A stretch of DNA of 64,000 bases from Bog-532 sp963775825 (GTDB taxonomy: Bacteria; Actinomycetota; Actinomycetes; Streptosporangiales; Streptosporangiaceae): the NCBI GenBank assembly GCA_963775825.1, contig CAVZKY010000046.1, positions 1-64,000 of the forward strand. The letters are read 5' to 3'. Shown here in pieces: positions 8,745 to 16,556 of the stretch (its first letter is position 1; every line of letters starts with the position of its first letter). A program made the translations under genes and the position numbers. Below the pieces are notes generated by a model that made no database searches, had not been told where the DNA came from, and saw only the letters and a program-made list of their open reading frames with translations.

Positions 8745-9979
8745 GGGCCGATGAGGTGGACGACCCGCAGGAAGGAGTCGATGCCGTAGGCCGCACCGGA
8801 AAGCGCGATGAAGGCGATAACGGCGACTCCTATCGCGTTGGTGGAGCGTTTGTTGACCCACTGGCCCATCAGCGCGCTGTCGTTGGCGAGCATGACCATG
8901 AAGACCAGGCTCACGGGGAGCAGCACGGTGGCGAGCACGTTGGCGTTGAGCACGATCGAGAGCAGCGGCACCCCTGGGATAAGGATGACGACCGCCGCGA
9001 GCCCCGCGGCCCCGAGGTTCGCGGCGTAGAAGACGGCAGCCTTGCGCGGCGAGCTGTTGAAGCTGCGGGAAACGCCGGCGCATTCTCCCGCGGCGTAGGC
9101 GGTGCTGGCACAGATAGTGAGGATGGCGACGCCCCCGGCCTCGATGAGGCCCAGCGCGAAGACGGTACCGGCGCCGCTGCCTGCGAGCTGCTTGAGCGCC
9201 TCGGGGAACCCGGCACCCGCGAACCCCTGGATGCCCCGTCCGCCGTGGGTGAGCAGGGCCGCCCCGGCGATCAGCGCCCCGATCCCGAAGACCGCGGCCA
9301 GGACCGCGCCCGCTGCGGTGTCGTACCGGCCGTGCCGGACGTCGGGGGCCGTCATGCCCTTGTCGGCGGACGCGCTCTGCTGGAAGAAGATCATCCAAGG
9401 CGTCACCGTGGCGCCGACGGTGGAGGCCAGCAGGAGCAGCAGCGTGTTGAAGCTCCCGCCGGGCAGGGGCAGGAAGCCAAGAGAGCTTACGACGGCTCCC
9501 GAGTGCGGCCGGACCAGGACCGCGGCCAGCAGGAACAAGCCGTTGAACAGGGCCAGGCCGAGCACGATGCGCTCCCAGCGCCAGTAGCGCCCGCCGCTGA
9601 GGGTGAACACAACGAGCGCTAGCCCGAGCGCGACGGCTACACCGGAGCCGAGATGGAAGTAGGCCAGCCCGACCCGGATGGAGACGAACTCGGCGATCAG
9701 GGTAATCAGGTTGGTCAGGATCAGATCGCCGGCGCCGAACCAGCCCCAGGCCCGTCCGTAGCGCTGCAGGACCAGCCCGCCATAGCCGCGGTGGGTGACT
9801 GCGCCGATGCGCATGCACATCTCCTGGCAGATGTAGGCCATCGCGAAGAGCACCGGGATGAGCGGCACGAAGAACCCCAGCCCATACTGCGCACCGTCAG
9901 ACGCGTAGGCGATCATGCTCGGCCCGTCGTTCTCCCCCAGCATGGCCAGGATCCCGGGACCGGCGAGCAGCCACAGCAA
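8741..9979 (-). CDS. Nramp-family divalent metal transporter
   Basis: 412 residues from the first in-frame start, with about 11 hydrophobic helices. The N-terminal signature is GENDGPSMIAYASDGAQYG, where classical Mn/Fe Nramp proteins have DPGN. The TM6 region is VGATVTPWMIFFQQ without the classical metal-binding Met-Pro-His. It therefore belongs to an Nramp-related subgroup, so metal preference (Mn, Mg, Fe) is uncertain. The true start may be GTG 10112, which overlaps the repressor stop: the text LTEEDAARSRDRARVHHARG upstream of residue 1 is in frame but disconnected from that GTG by a probable one-base indel (10060-10090). It forms an operon with the MntR-like gene above and the small membrane protein below. 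Confidence 0.85.
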   Translation of the reverse strand: MLWLLAGPGILAMLGENDGPSMIAYASDGAQYGLGFFVPLIPVLFAMAYICQEMCMRIGAVTHRGYGGLVLQRYGRAWGWFGAGDLILTNLITLIAEFVSIRVGLAYFHLGSGVAVALGLALVVFTLSGGRYWRWERIVLGLALFNGLFLLAAVLVRPHSGAVVSSLGFLPLPGGSFNTLLLLLASTVGATVTPWMIFFQQSASADKGMTAPDVRHGRYDTAAGAVLAAVFGIGALIAGAALLTHGGRGIQGFAGAGFPEALKQLAGSGAGTVFALGLIEAGGVAILTICASTAYAAGECAGVSRSFNSSPRKAAVFYAANLGAAGLAAVVILIPGVPLLSIVLNANVLATVLLPVSLVFMVMLANDSALMGQWVNKRSTNAIGVAVIAFIALSGAAYGIDSFLRVVHLIGP

Positions 9980-10108
9980 CTGCCAGTGCCTGCCGTGCCC
10001 GCGGGCATGGTGAACGCGCGCGCGGTCCCGCGACCGGGCGGCGTCCTCCTCGGTCAGCGGCGGATTCCGGGCTGGGGCCCCTGGCCGGGGGAGACGGCGG
10101 AGTGCGGG

Positions 10109-10780
10109 TCACCGGCTGGTCGCCACCCTGATGGCGGCGGTGACGGCCGCGCTCAGCAGGTGCGTGCCTGATCGCGCCTGGACGGTGACGGCCCCGCCGG
10201 GACGGACCTCCCTGACCTCCAGGACGTCGCCGAGCGCGATCCCCCGGGCCGTCAGGAAACGCAGGACCGCGGGGTCGCGGTCCGAGACCCGCGTTACCCG
10301 GCCTCGCTGGCCGGGCGCGAGCGAGCCCAGGTCCCGGGCGGGCGCCTCGGTCACCCGGCCGTCCCGGGTGGGGATGGGGTCGCCGTGCGGATCGGTCCGC
10401 GGGTCACCCAGCCTGGCCGCGATCACCTCGCACAACCCAGGTGAGACGGCGTGCTCCAGCACCTCAGCCTCGTCGTGAACCTGGTCCCAGGACAGCCCCA
10501 GGGCCTCGGCCAGGAACGCCTCCAGGAGACGGTGCCGGCGCACCACGCCGAGTGCCGTCCGTCGGCCGGTCTCGGTCAGCCGCACGCCCCGGTAGGGAAC
10601 GTAGACGACGAGCCGCAGGTCATCTAGCTTCTTCAGCATCCCGGAGGCCGACGGCGCCGTCACGCCCAGCCAGCTGCCCAGGGCGTTGGTGGTCACTGGA
10701 TCACCCGCCTCCCCTTGCAACCGGAAGATGGCCTTGAGGTAGTCCTCCACGGCCGGGGAGAACGAGCGCACCGGATTCAC
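10109..10780 (-). CDS. DtxR/MntR-family metalloregulator
   Basis: 223 residues with the usual DtxR order: N-terminal winged helix (about 1-65, LGSWLGVTAPSASGMLKKLD), metal-binding and dimerisation domain (about 66-140, HRLLEAFLAEALGLSWDQVH and EVLEHAVSP) and a C-terminal SH3-like FeoA-type domain (about 145-223). The residues DQVHDEAEVLEH match the DtxR/MntR metal-site helix. It is directly upstream of an Nramp-type transporter in one operon with overlapping stop/start. A good palindrome lies 25-40 bp upstream of the ATG. Mn- or Fe-dependent repression of its own operon is inferred; Mn is favoured by the Nramp linkage. Confidence 0.88.
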   Translation of the reverse strand: MNPVRSFSPAVEDYLKAIFRLQGEAGDPVTTNALGSWLGVTAPSASGMLKKLDDLRLVVYVPYRGVRLTETGRRTALGVVRRHRLLEAFLAEALGLSWDQVHDEAEVLEHAVSPGLCEVIAARLGDPRTDPHGDPIPTRDGRVTEAPARDLGSLAPGQRGRVTRVSDRDPAVLRFLTARGIALGDVLEVREVRPGGAVTVQARSGTHLLSAAVTAAIRVATSR

Positions 10781-10804
10781 CTGTCCTATCTTGCCAGACC
10801 AGAT

Positions 10805-10819
10805 TTTGGCATAGCTAAA
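10805..10819. promoter_or_regulatory. Probable MntR/DtxR box
   Basis: TTTGGC-ATA-GCTAAA is a 15-bp inverted repeat with one mismatch, 25 bp upstream of the regulator's start codon in AT-rich DNA unlike the flanks. It resembles DtxR/MntR-family operators in layout. It is the natural binding site for the adjacent repressor. Confidence 0.55.
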
Positions 10820-10963
10820 TTTGCGCCTCTCAGGCGGCCAGCCGCGGCGGCTTGGCTCAGCGCCGGACCGGATTACTCATGCCCGGCGTTGTGACATCCG
10901 TCATGCCGAGGTCGGGATTCTGCACACGTCACAAAATGCCGGCCGCTGCCTAGCGTTAGGGGC

Positions 10964-11677
10964 ATGACGAGCAACGTTCCGCAGCGGCAGCCAATCCGCG
11001 ACCGACACCACCTGGCGGCGCTAGCGATGATCGCGGTGTTCGACATCGCCGGGCCGCTCCTCACCTACTCGTTGATGCGCAACGCCGGGCAGGGCGCAGT
11101 GCCGGCGCTCATCTTCAGTGGCATCTTCCCGGCGGTCGGTGTGGTGCTCGGTTTCGCGCGGCACCGCCAGGTGGACGCCGTCGGGATTCTCGTCCTGGCC
11201 GGGGTGGCCGTCGGCACTGTCCTTGGCCTGGTCAGCGGCAGTGCCCGGCTGATGCTCGCCGAGGGCTCGGTGCCGACCGCGATCTTCGGTCTCGCGTGCA
11301 TCGGCTCACTGTGGACCAGCCGGCCACTGATCTTCCGGTTCGCGCTCGAATTCATCGGCGCGGACACCCCCAAGGGACGTGACTTCACCGCCCTCTGGCG
11401 CTACGCGGAATTCCGCCGCATCTTCCGGCTCTTCACGGTCGTCTGGGGGGTCGCCTACCTCGCTGAGGCGGCCGTGCGGGTGATGATCATCGAGATGGCC
11501 CCGGTGGGAACCGCCCTGCTGGTGTCCAGGGTCATGCCCTACGCGGTGGCCGCGCTGCTGATCATCTGGACGCGGGCTTACGGCGAGCGGGCCAGGCGCC
11601 GCGGTGAGCGGCTTATCGCGGCCCCGCCCAGTGCCGAGCCCCACCGGACGCCGGAACTGCAGGAGGTGTCAGCGTAG
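10964..11677 (+). CDS. VC0807-type integral membrane protein
   Basis: 237 residues with about six hydrophobic helices and a short basic, proline-rich tail. The pattern IAGPLLTYSLMRNAGQG, GIFPAVGVVLGFARHRQVDA and VVWGVAYLAEAAVRV is that of the VC0807-family/intracellular-septation-protein-A-like membrane proteins common in actinomycetes, whose function is unknown. The start ATG is 10964. It is monocistronic: the gene upstream is divergent, and a strong hairpin follows at 11709-11738. Confidence 0.8.
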   Translation: MTSNVPQRQPIRDRHHLAALAMIAVFDIAGPLLTYSLMRNAGQGAVPALIFSGIFPAVGVVLGFARHRQVDAVGILVLAGVAVGTVLGLVSGSARLMLAEGSVPTAIFGLACIGSLWTSRPLIFRFALEFIGADTPKGRDFTALWRYAEFRRIFRLFTVVWGVAYLAEAAVRVMIIEMAPVGTALLVSRVMPYAVAALLIIWTRAYGERARRRGERLIAAPPSAEPHRTPELQEVSA

Positions 11678-11708
11678 CTGGCTCAGCTTCGAGCAGCCGC
11701 CGTGCCAG

Positions 11709-11738
11709 AGGGGCGTTGCCGGACAACGGCGCGCCCCT
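11709..11738. terminator. Hairpin terminator between convergent genes
   Basis: The arms AGGGGCG (11709-11715) and CGCCCCT (11732-11738) pair perfectly, and an inner GCCG/CGGC stem extends them. TTT follows on the plus strand. It lies 31 bp after the stop of the VC0807-type gene, so it is suited to end that transcript, and perhaps the convergent slipin transcript too. Confidence 0.6.
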
Positions 11739-11926
11739 TTGCTCGTGAAGGCGCGTCGGCAGTCGCGTCGGCGCCCCCTTGGCGCCCGCCTTACCCTGCT
11801 GGTGGTCCCGCCTGCGCAGGTCCGCGATACCGGGCTGTCCTCGGCGATCGTCCAGGCCGCGTCCAGCGTGAGCAGGTCGAGTACCCGGAGGCCGGCCGCC
11901 CCGGCCCGGGACACGGGCCGCTGGAG

Positions 11927-12847
11927 TTACCGTTCCGCCGCTGGGGTTTCGAGCGTGGTGCTGAGGGCGGCGGCCGGGCGGATGCCATTGACGGGTCCCG
12001 GCAGGGCCGGGCGAGTGCCGTTGACGGGTCCCGGCAGGACCGGGCGAGTGCCGTTGACGGGTCCCGGCAGGGCCGGCTGGCGGCCGGCCGCGGTACCTGC
12101 GTGACCGGCCCCGGCCGTGGCGGCTGGCCCGGGCTGGCCGCCTCGGACTGGGACCCGTTCGAAGAAGCGGAGCATTTCCACCGGGAAGGGCAGCATGAGG
12201 GTGCTGTTGTTCTCGGCGGCGATCTCGACGACGGCCTGCAGCAGCCGCAGCTGCAGAGCGGCCGGGTCGGCGGACATCACGGTGGCGGCCTGAGCGAGTT
12301 TCCCGGCCGCCTGGTATTCACCGTCCGCGGCGATGATCCGGGCCCGCCGTTCCCGTTCGGCTTCGGCCTGGCGGGACATCGAGCGCTTCATCGATTCCGG
12401 CAGCGAAATGTCCTTGAGCTCCACCCGCTCCACGCGTACGCCCCAGGGCCCTTCGGTGGGGGCGTCGATAATGTCCTTGAGCCGGTCATTGATCTTGTCG
12501 CGTTCGGACAGCAGCTGGTCCATGTTGCTTCCGCCGATGACGGATCGCAGTGAGGTCTGGGCGACCTGGGACATGGCGTAGCGGTAGTCCTGGACGTTGA
12601 TGACCGCTTTAAGCGGGTCGACGACCCGGTAGTAGATAACGGCGTCCACCCGCATGGTGACGTTGTCCCGGGTGATGGTCTCCTGGCCGGGTACTGCCGC
12701 CGCCATGATCTGCATGTTCACCTTGCGCAGGCGGTCGGTGAACGGGTTGACCCAGACGAGGCCGGGTGCGCGCACGCCAGGCAGCGCCCGGCCCCACCGG
12801 AACACGATGCCCAGCTCATACTGATTGATGATCTTGAAACCGAGCAT
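11927..12847 (-). CDS. SPFH/band-7 (slipin/stomatin-like) protein
   Basis: 306 residues. The SPFH core covers about 1-240: ELGIVFRWGRALPGVRAPGL, VPGQETITRDNVTMRVDAVI, YRYAMSQVAQTSLRSVIGG, RVELKDISLPESMKRSMSRQ and the coiled-coil region after AEAERERRARIIAADGE. Unlike most slipins it has no N-terminal transmembrane helix before the SPFH domain. The C-terminal 60 residues are low complexity with three tandem LPGPVNGTRPA-like repeats, encoded by a 33-bp DNA repeat. A membrane-microdomain scaffold role is typical of the family. It is 5 bp downstream of a small CxxC protein gene, so probably co-transcribed. Confidence 0.88.
   Translation of the reverse strand: MLGFKIINQYELGIVFRWGRALPGVRAPGLVWVNPFTDRLRKVNMQIMAAAVPGQETITRDNVTMRVDAVIYYRVVDPLKAVINVQDYRYAMSQVAQTSLRSVIGGSNMDQLLSERDKINDRLKDIIDAPTEGPWGVRVERVELKDISLPESMKRSMSRQAEAERERRARIIAADGEYQAAGKLAQAATVMSADPAALQLRLLQAVVEIAAENNSTLMLPFPVEMLRFFERVPVRGGQPGPAATAGAGHAGTAAGRQPALPGPVNGTRPVLPGPVNGTRPALPGPVNGIRPAAALSTTLETPAAER
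11985..12075. repeat. 33-bp tandem repeat in the slipin gene
   Basis: Nearly three copies of a 33-bp unit (GTTGACGGGTCCCGGCAGG plus 14 bases) with a few substitutions. Because 33 is a multiple of three, the copies stay in frame and encode an 11-residue proline/glycine repeat in the slipin C-terminus. Such repeats vary in copy number easily. Confidence 0.8.
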
Positions 12848-12852
12848 TGCCG

Positions 12853-13110
12853 CTATCTCATCTCCGGCCCGGCAGGCTGCCGCGCCGCCGAAATCGCCAC
12901 GGCGCCGCCGCAGTCGTCATGCTGGTCGAGGAAGTCGTGGACCAATTGCCCGTAACGCCGCTCACTCTGGGTGAATGCGTTCGCCGCCCCGCATCCTCCG
13001 CAGCGGAGGTACGTGACGAGGTGCGGCGGGCGGACTGCCACCCGTTGCGCCGGAATGGTTCCTCGGTCAGGGCGGGCGGGCGACGCGGCGGTGACGGGGC
13101 CAATAGGCAC
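12853..13110 (-). CDS. Small CxxC protein upstream of slipin
   Basis: An 85-residue protein starting at GTG 13110 with GAAGGAG six bases upstream, a convincing ribosome-binding site. The centre reads YLRCGGCGAANAF, a CxxC knuckle, followed by SERRYGQLVHDFLDQHDDCG with one further Cys. A single-knuckle zinc or redox site is possible. I do not know the family. The stop is 5 bp before the slipin ATG, so the two are almost certainly one operon. Confidence 0.7.
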   Translation of the reverse strand: MPIGPVTAASPARPDRGTIPAQRVAVRPPHLVTYLRCGGCGAANAFTQSERRYGQLVHDFLDQHDDCGGAVAISAARQPAGPEMR

Positions 13111-13234
13111 AGCCGACTCCTTCGATGGCCCGGTTGGCTCGCCGTCGCGACCGTTGTCCCTGGACCTGCGCCAAGCCTATACCTGTCGCTCAAAACAAGC
13201 AAAATTATTCTTGAAATCATGGTAGGTATTGACC

Positions 13235-13546
13235 GTGGGGAACTGGACGTTCTTGACCAATCATGCCCGGGTACTGCTGTGTATCGCCCAGGACCCGGGA
13301 GCGCGCCTGCGGGATATCTCTACTGACCTGGGCATCACTGAGCGCAGTGCTTACGCGATCGTCACCGACCTGATCCAGTCCGGCTACGTCATCAAGGTCA
13401 AGGACGGCCGCCGCAACCGCTACGAGATCCGGGCGGAGCTGCCCCTTCCTGAGCCCGCCAGCCGGCAGCCCTCCATCGGCGAGCTGCTCGCTCTCCTGAC
13501 GGGTGCCCGCCCGCCGTGGCGGGCGCCGGCCCAGGACGAGAAATGA
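13235..13546 (+). CDS. Winged-helix transcriptional regulator
   Basis: 103 residues from GTG 13235 (GGTAGG upstream; an in-frame TTG at 13229 is an alternative). The segment NHARVLLCIAQDPGARLRDI, then DLGITERSAYAIVTDLIQSG and wing KDGRRNRYEI form a compact MarR-like winged helix. This small type is common in actinomycetes and has no ligand domain. It is divergent from the CxxC/slipin operon with about 120 bp between starts, so it may control it. That link is only positional. Confidence 0.78.
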   Translation: MGNWTFLTNHARVLLCIAQDPGARLRDISTDLGITERSAYAIVTDLIQSGYVIKVKDGRRNRYEIRAELPLPEPASRQPSIGELLALLTGARPPWRAPAQDEK

Positions 13547-13616
13547 CCCGGCAGGCGCGCATCCGTCGTAAGAACCGCAACGGGCCCGGCAGCGGAGGAT
13601 CCGCGCCAGCCGGGCG

Positions 13617-13913
13617 CTACAGCGGTTCGGTGACCCACTGCCAGTGGCCTGTCTCATCATGCTCAGGCCGCACCAGGAAGGCGCCGGACGCATCGGACAG
13701 CTGGGCGATGATGCGGATCAACTGGCGGTGAAAGTCATCCGCTGGATGCGAGCCGTGCTCCCGGCCAGGGTCGGCCAGGGTTACGGTGGCGCCGTCGCCG
13801 CCGACCTGCGCGGTGATGTTGCCGTTGTACCCGATCGCGATTCCGACGATCGCGGCAGCGCGGACGATATCACTTCCGTCTTCCTTGGCTACCCAAACAT
13901 CCGGCGTATTCAT
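13617..13913 (-). CDS. Conserved-looking hypothetical protein
   Basis: 98 residues from ATG 13913, preceded by GGAGGTGAGG. This internal start is preferred to the much longer open frame above it, whose N-terminal part is arginine/proline-rich non-coding text. The sequence begins TPDVWVAKEDGSDIVRAAAI, has a glycine-rich middle (GGDGATVTLADP) and ends HDETGHWQWVTEPL. Acidic and soluble, with no recognised domain. Its stop lies about 70 bp from the end of the convergent winged-helix gene. Confidence 0.6.
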   Translation of the reverse strand: MNTPDVWVAKEDGSDIVRAAAIVGIAIGYNGNITAQVGGDGATVTLADPGREHGSHPADDFHRQLIRIIAQLSDASGAFLVRPEHDETGHWQWVTEPL

Positions 13914-14426
13914 GCGCCTCACCTCCAGGGTGTTAATGGCATTGTCCCGTATGGCGGTACGCAACGGCCCGCCGCGACCTGCCCGGCCGGGAGAAGCCGG
14001 TCCGGGACGCACGGATCTTCGCCGCCCGGCCCGCCGCGGGCAGGCCGGTGGCGCCCATTGTCTTGCGCAGGGTCCCCCGGGAGCGCGAAAGCCGACCCGC
14101 GGGATATTCCACCCCGGACGACTCCCGGCCACGACCAGGCCCGGCCCTCCGCAGCGACCGCAGCGGATTGCAAAGACCTGCGGCGAACCACTTCTGCCCG
14201 CGCAGACTGCTCGCGCCGGCGGTGAATCGGGGGATGGCCGGAATGGCGCGGGCCGGAACATGGTTAGATAGGGCAGTCGTAGTTTTCTGTGTACGTGGTT
14301 GGTGCCGCGGTCGCGGATTTACTGGCGGGACGGTGCCGCTACCGGAGACGGTGTGCAGTCGCTGCCCGCGGCGGCGTCCCCGTATACGCGGGGACAAGCT
14401 CATCATCTCCCGGAAGGAGACAAACC
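13914..14426. other. Leader/intergenic region upstream of the cold-shock gene
   Basis: Just over 500 bp without a credible gene. Frames on both strands are arginine/proline-rich shadow translations. The part after about 14260 has lower GC and probably holds the promoter and a long 5' leader of the csp gene; long structured leaders are typical of cold-shock genes. Confidence 0.45.
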
Positions 14427-14630
14427 ATGGCACAGGGAACTGTGAAGTGGTTCAACGCAGACAAGGGCTTCGGCTTCATCAACATCGATGACAGCAGCGA
14501 GGATGTGTTCGTTCACTTCTCCGCGATCGAGTCCAGCGGCTACCGCAGCCTGAACGAGAACCAGCGGGTTGAGTTCGACGTCACCCAGGGCCCCAAGGGC
14601 CCGCAGGCTGAGCGAGTCCGGCCCCTCTGA
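14427..14630 (+). CDS. Cold-shock domain protein
   Basis: 67 residues, the standard CspA-family size. RNP1 (KGFGFI) and RNP2 (VFVHFSAI) motifs are intact and the N-terminus GTVKWFNADKGFGFI is canonical. The C-terminus PKGPQAERVRPL is typical of actinobacterial Csp proteins. ATG 14427 follows GGAAGGAGA. The product is a single-stranded RNA/DNA chaperone. A DEAD-box helicase gene follows after 256 bp, in the same direction, separated by three hairpins; both products remodel RNA structure. Confidence 0.95.
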   Translation: MAQGTVKWFNADKGFGFINIDDSSEDVFVHFSAIESSGYRSLNENQRVEFDVTQGPKGPQAERVRPL

Positions 14631-14667
14631 CCTTCAGCACGTGCTGAGGCGGCATCCGGTCCATCCC

Positions 14668-14766
14668 GGATACCGCGGAACGCCGGTATCCCCGGCCGCT
14701 TACCCGGCCGGGGACTCCCGGACCCTTGATATCCACGCTGCCGCCCATATCCCGTGCGGCAGCGTG
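14668..14766. terminator. Three consecutive hairpins after the csp gene
   Basis: Three perfect stems: GGATACCG/CGGTATCC (14668-14675 with 14684-14691), CCCCGGCCG/CGGCCGGGG (14690-14698 with 14705-14713) and CACGCTGCCGC/GCGGCAGCGTG (14734-14744 with 14756-14766). Loops are 6-11 nt. No long U-tract follows. They probably end or stabilise the csp mRNA and may limit read-through into the helicase gene. Confidence 0.65.
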
Positions 14767-14886
14767 CACGACACGCAGAAGGCGCAGCCATGAAGCGCGC
14801 CGGTCGTACTCTTTGCTCTAGAGCGAGCTGGTTTCCACGGAGGTGGCGGCCCTCAATGCGGCCACCCGAATCCAGGAGAAACCTCT

Positions 14887-16248
14887 ATGTCCGCTCTACC
14901 TGCTGAGCATCTGCCCACCGGACAGGCGGCCCCGCCGCGCCCCAGGCGCCGCCGCGGCCAGCCCGGGGCCGCCGCGCCCACGGTCACCTTCACCTCGGCA
15001 GGCGTGCCCCTGCCGTTGGTGGCGGCGCTGGCGGAAGAGGGCATCACCGCCCCCTTTCCCATTCAGGCCGCCACCCTCCCGGACGCCCTGGCCGGTCTCG
15101 ACATCCTCGGCCGGGGGCAGACCGGCTCCGGCAAGACGCTGGGCTTCTCGATTCCGCTCGCCGCGCGGCTGGCCGACGGCTTCACGAGCGCCTGCCGGCC
15201 CCGCGGCCTGGTACTCGTGCCCACCCGCGAACTTGCCAGCCAGGTCCAGGCCGTCCTCGCGCCGCTGGCCCGCGCGATGGACCTGAGCGTCGCCACGGTC
15301 TTCGGCGGTGTCCCGCAGAACCCCCAGGTCGCCGCGCTGCGCGCCCGCACCGACATCATCGTCGCCTGCCCCGGCCGGCTGGCCGATCTGATCGAGCAGG
15401 GCCACTGTCACCTCGGCGACGTCGAGGTCAGCGTGGTCGACGAAGCGGATCACATGTCTGATCTGGGCTTCCTGCCGGTGGTGCGGCGGCTGCTGGACAT
15501 GACCCCGCCGGATGGCCAGCGGATGCTGTTTTCCGCGACCCTCGACAAGGACGTCGACGTTCTCGTGCGGCGCTTCATGACCGATCCGGTCGAACACGCC
15601 GTCGGCCCGGCCGAAGCGCCGTCCGCGATGATCCACCACCTGCTCACCGTCGCCCCGGCTGACCGGACCGCGGTGGTGGCCGTGCTCACCAGTGGCAGCG
15701 GCCGGTCACTGGTCTTCACCCGGACCAAGCACGCCGCGCATCAGCTCGCCCACCAGCTGACGCGGGCGGGTATAGCCGCTGGCGAACTGCACGGCGACCT
15801 CACGCAAAGTTCCCGCGAACGGAATCTCGCGGCCTTCGCCGACGGTTCGGTCCGCGTTATGGTCGCGACCGACATTGCCGCCCGGGGTATCCACGTCGAC
15901 GGCATCGACCTGGTCATCCACGCCGACTCACCCACCGAGCCGAAGGCCTACCTGCATCGGTCGGGACGGACCGCCCGGGCCGGCGCCGCCGGGATGGTCA
16001 TCACCCTGCAGACCCCGGCCCAGGCTGGTGACGTGCGGGCCCTGATGCGGAAGGCCCGTGTCGTCCCGCTGGCCGCTACGGTCACCCCGCGGTCGGCGCT
16101 GCTGCGCTCGATCGCCGGCGAACCCGCCGCACCGGTCAGGGCGCCAGCGCGGGCGACCACCCGGCTGGAGACCGCCCCCGCGGTAGCGGGGACCGGCCGC
16201 GGCGCGGCAGCACTTTCGGCCGGCTTCCGCGGCCGCCGCGGTCGCTGA
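14887..16248 (+). CDS. DEAD-box ATP-dependent RNA helicase
   Basis: 453 residues with all main motifs: Q motif region FPIQAATLPDAL, motif I GQTGSGKT, Ia PTRELA, Ib CPGRLAD, motif II DEAD (VVDEADHMSD), motif III SAT, then IV LVFTRTKHAA, V ATDIAARGIHV and VI HRSGRTARAG. A basic Pro/Arg-rich N-terminus (about 1-30) and an Arg/Gly-rich C-terminus (FRGRRGR) probably bind RNA. AGGAGA precedes ATG 14887. It is close to the RhlE/CsdA-like helicases of actinomycetes, used in RNA unwinding at low temperature or ribosome assembly. Location after the cold-shock gene fits that role. Confidence 0.93.
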   Translation: MSALPAEHLPTGQAAPPRPRRRRGQPGAAAPTVTFTSAGVPLPLVAALAEEGITAPFPIQAATLPDALAGLDILGRGQTGSGKTLGFSIPLAARLADGFTSACRPRGLVLVPTRELASQVQAVLAPLARAMDLSVATVFGGVPQNPQVAALRARTDIIVACPGRLADLIEQGHCHLGDVEVSVVDEADHMSDLGFLPVVRRLLDMTPPDGQRMLFSATLDKDVDVLVRRFMTDPVEHAVGPAEAPSAMIHHLLTVAPADRTAVVAVLTSGSGRSLVFTRTKHAAHQLAHQLTRAGIAAGELHGDLTQSSRERNLAAFADGSVRVMVATDIAARGIHVDGIDLVIHADSPTEPKAYLHRSGRTARAGAAGMVITLQTPAQAGDVRALMRKARVVPLAATVTPRSALLRSIAGEPAAPVRAPARATTRLETAPAVAGTGRGAAALSAGFRGRRGR

Positions 16249-16319
16249 CTGGTAACGGCTCTGTACAACCATGCTGAGGAAATGAACAGAAGTGCCTGCG
16301 CAGGCGCATACTGGAAGAG

Positions 16320-16550
16320 ATGAAGCCTGAACGCGCCGCATCCCGGCGTTTCCTGTCCGAAAGTCCCTTCAACAAAGAGCCCGTCGCTCAGCCGCCTGCG
16401 GAGCAGTATGCGGTGCAGGACCGGGTGACGCATGACAGGTATGGGCTTGGCCGCGTCATCCTCGTCGGGGACGACAACTCCCTGATCGTCGACTTCGGCC
16501 CCCGGCGGGTGTGGATCCAGATACCGTGCGCTAAGCTGACCAAGGTCTGA
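16320..16550 (+). CDS. Small Tudor/UvrD-C-like domain protein
   Basis: 76 residues from ATG 16320 (GGAAGAG immediately upstream). The second half reads YAVQDRVTHDRYGLGRVILV followed by DFGPRRVWIQIP, resembling the small beta-barrel found at the C-terminus of PcrA/UvrD helicases and in stand-alone actinobacterial proteins. It may contact RNA polymerase or nucleic acid, by analogy. It follows the DEAD-box gene by 71 bp and converges with the SRPBCC gene, the stops only about 6 bp apart. Confidence 0.72.
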   Translation: MKPERAASRRFLSESPFNKEPVAQPPAEQYAVQDRVTHDRYGLGRVILVGDDNSLIVDFGPRRVWIQIPCAKLTKV

Positions 16551-16556
16551 CCGGGC

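Noticed and set aside
8756..9622. 288-residue plus-strand frame
   Set aside because: Antisense to the Nramp-type transporter; it is rich in Gly, Asp and Arg with no domain.
11669..11914. Minus-strand 81-residue frame with a STAS-like fragment
   Set aside because: The short text LRVLDLLTLDAAWTIAED faintly resembles an anti-sigma antagonist tail, but there is no N-terminal domain and the hairpin at 11709 lies inside it.
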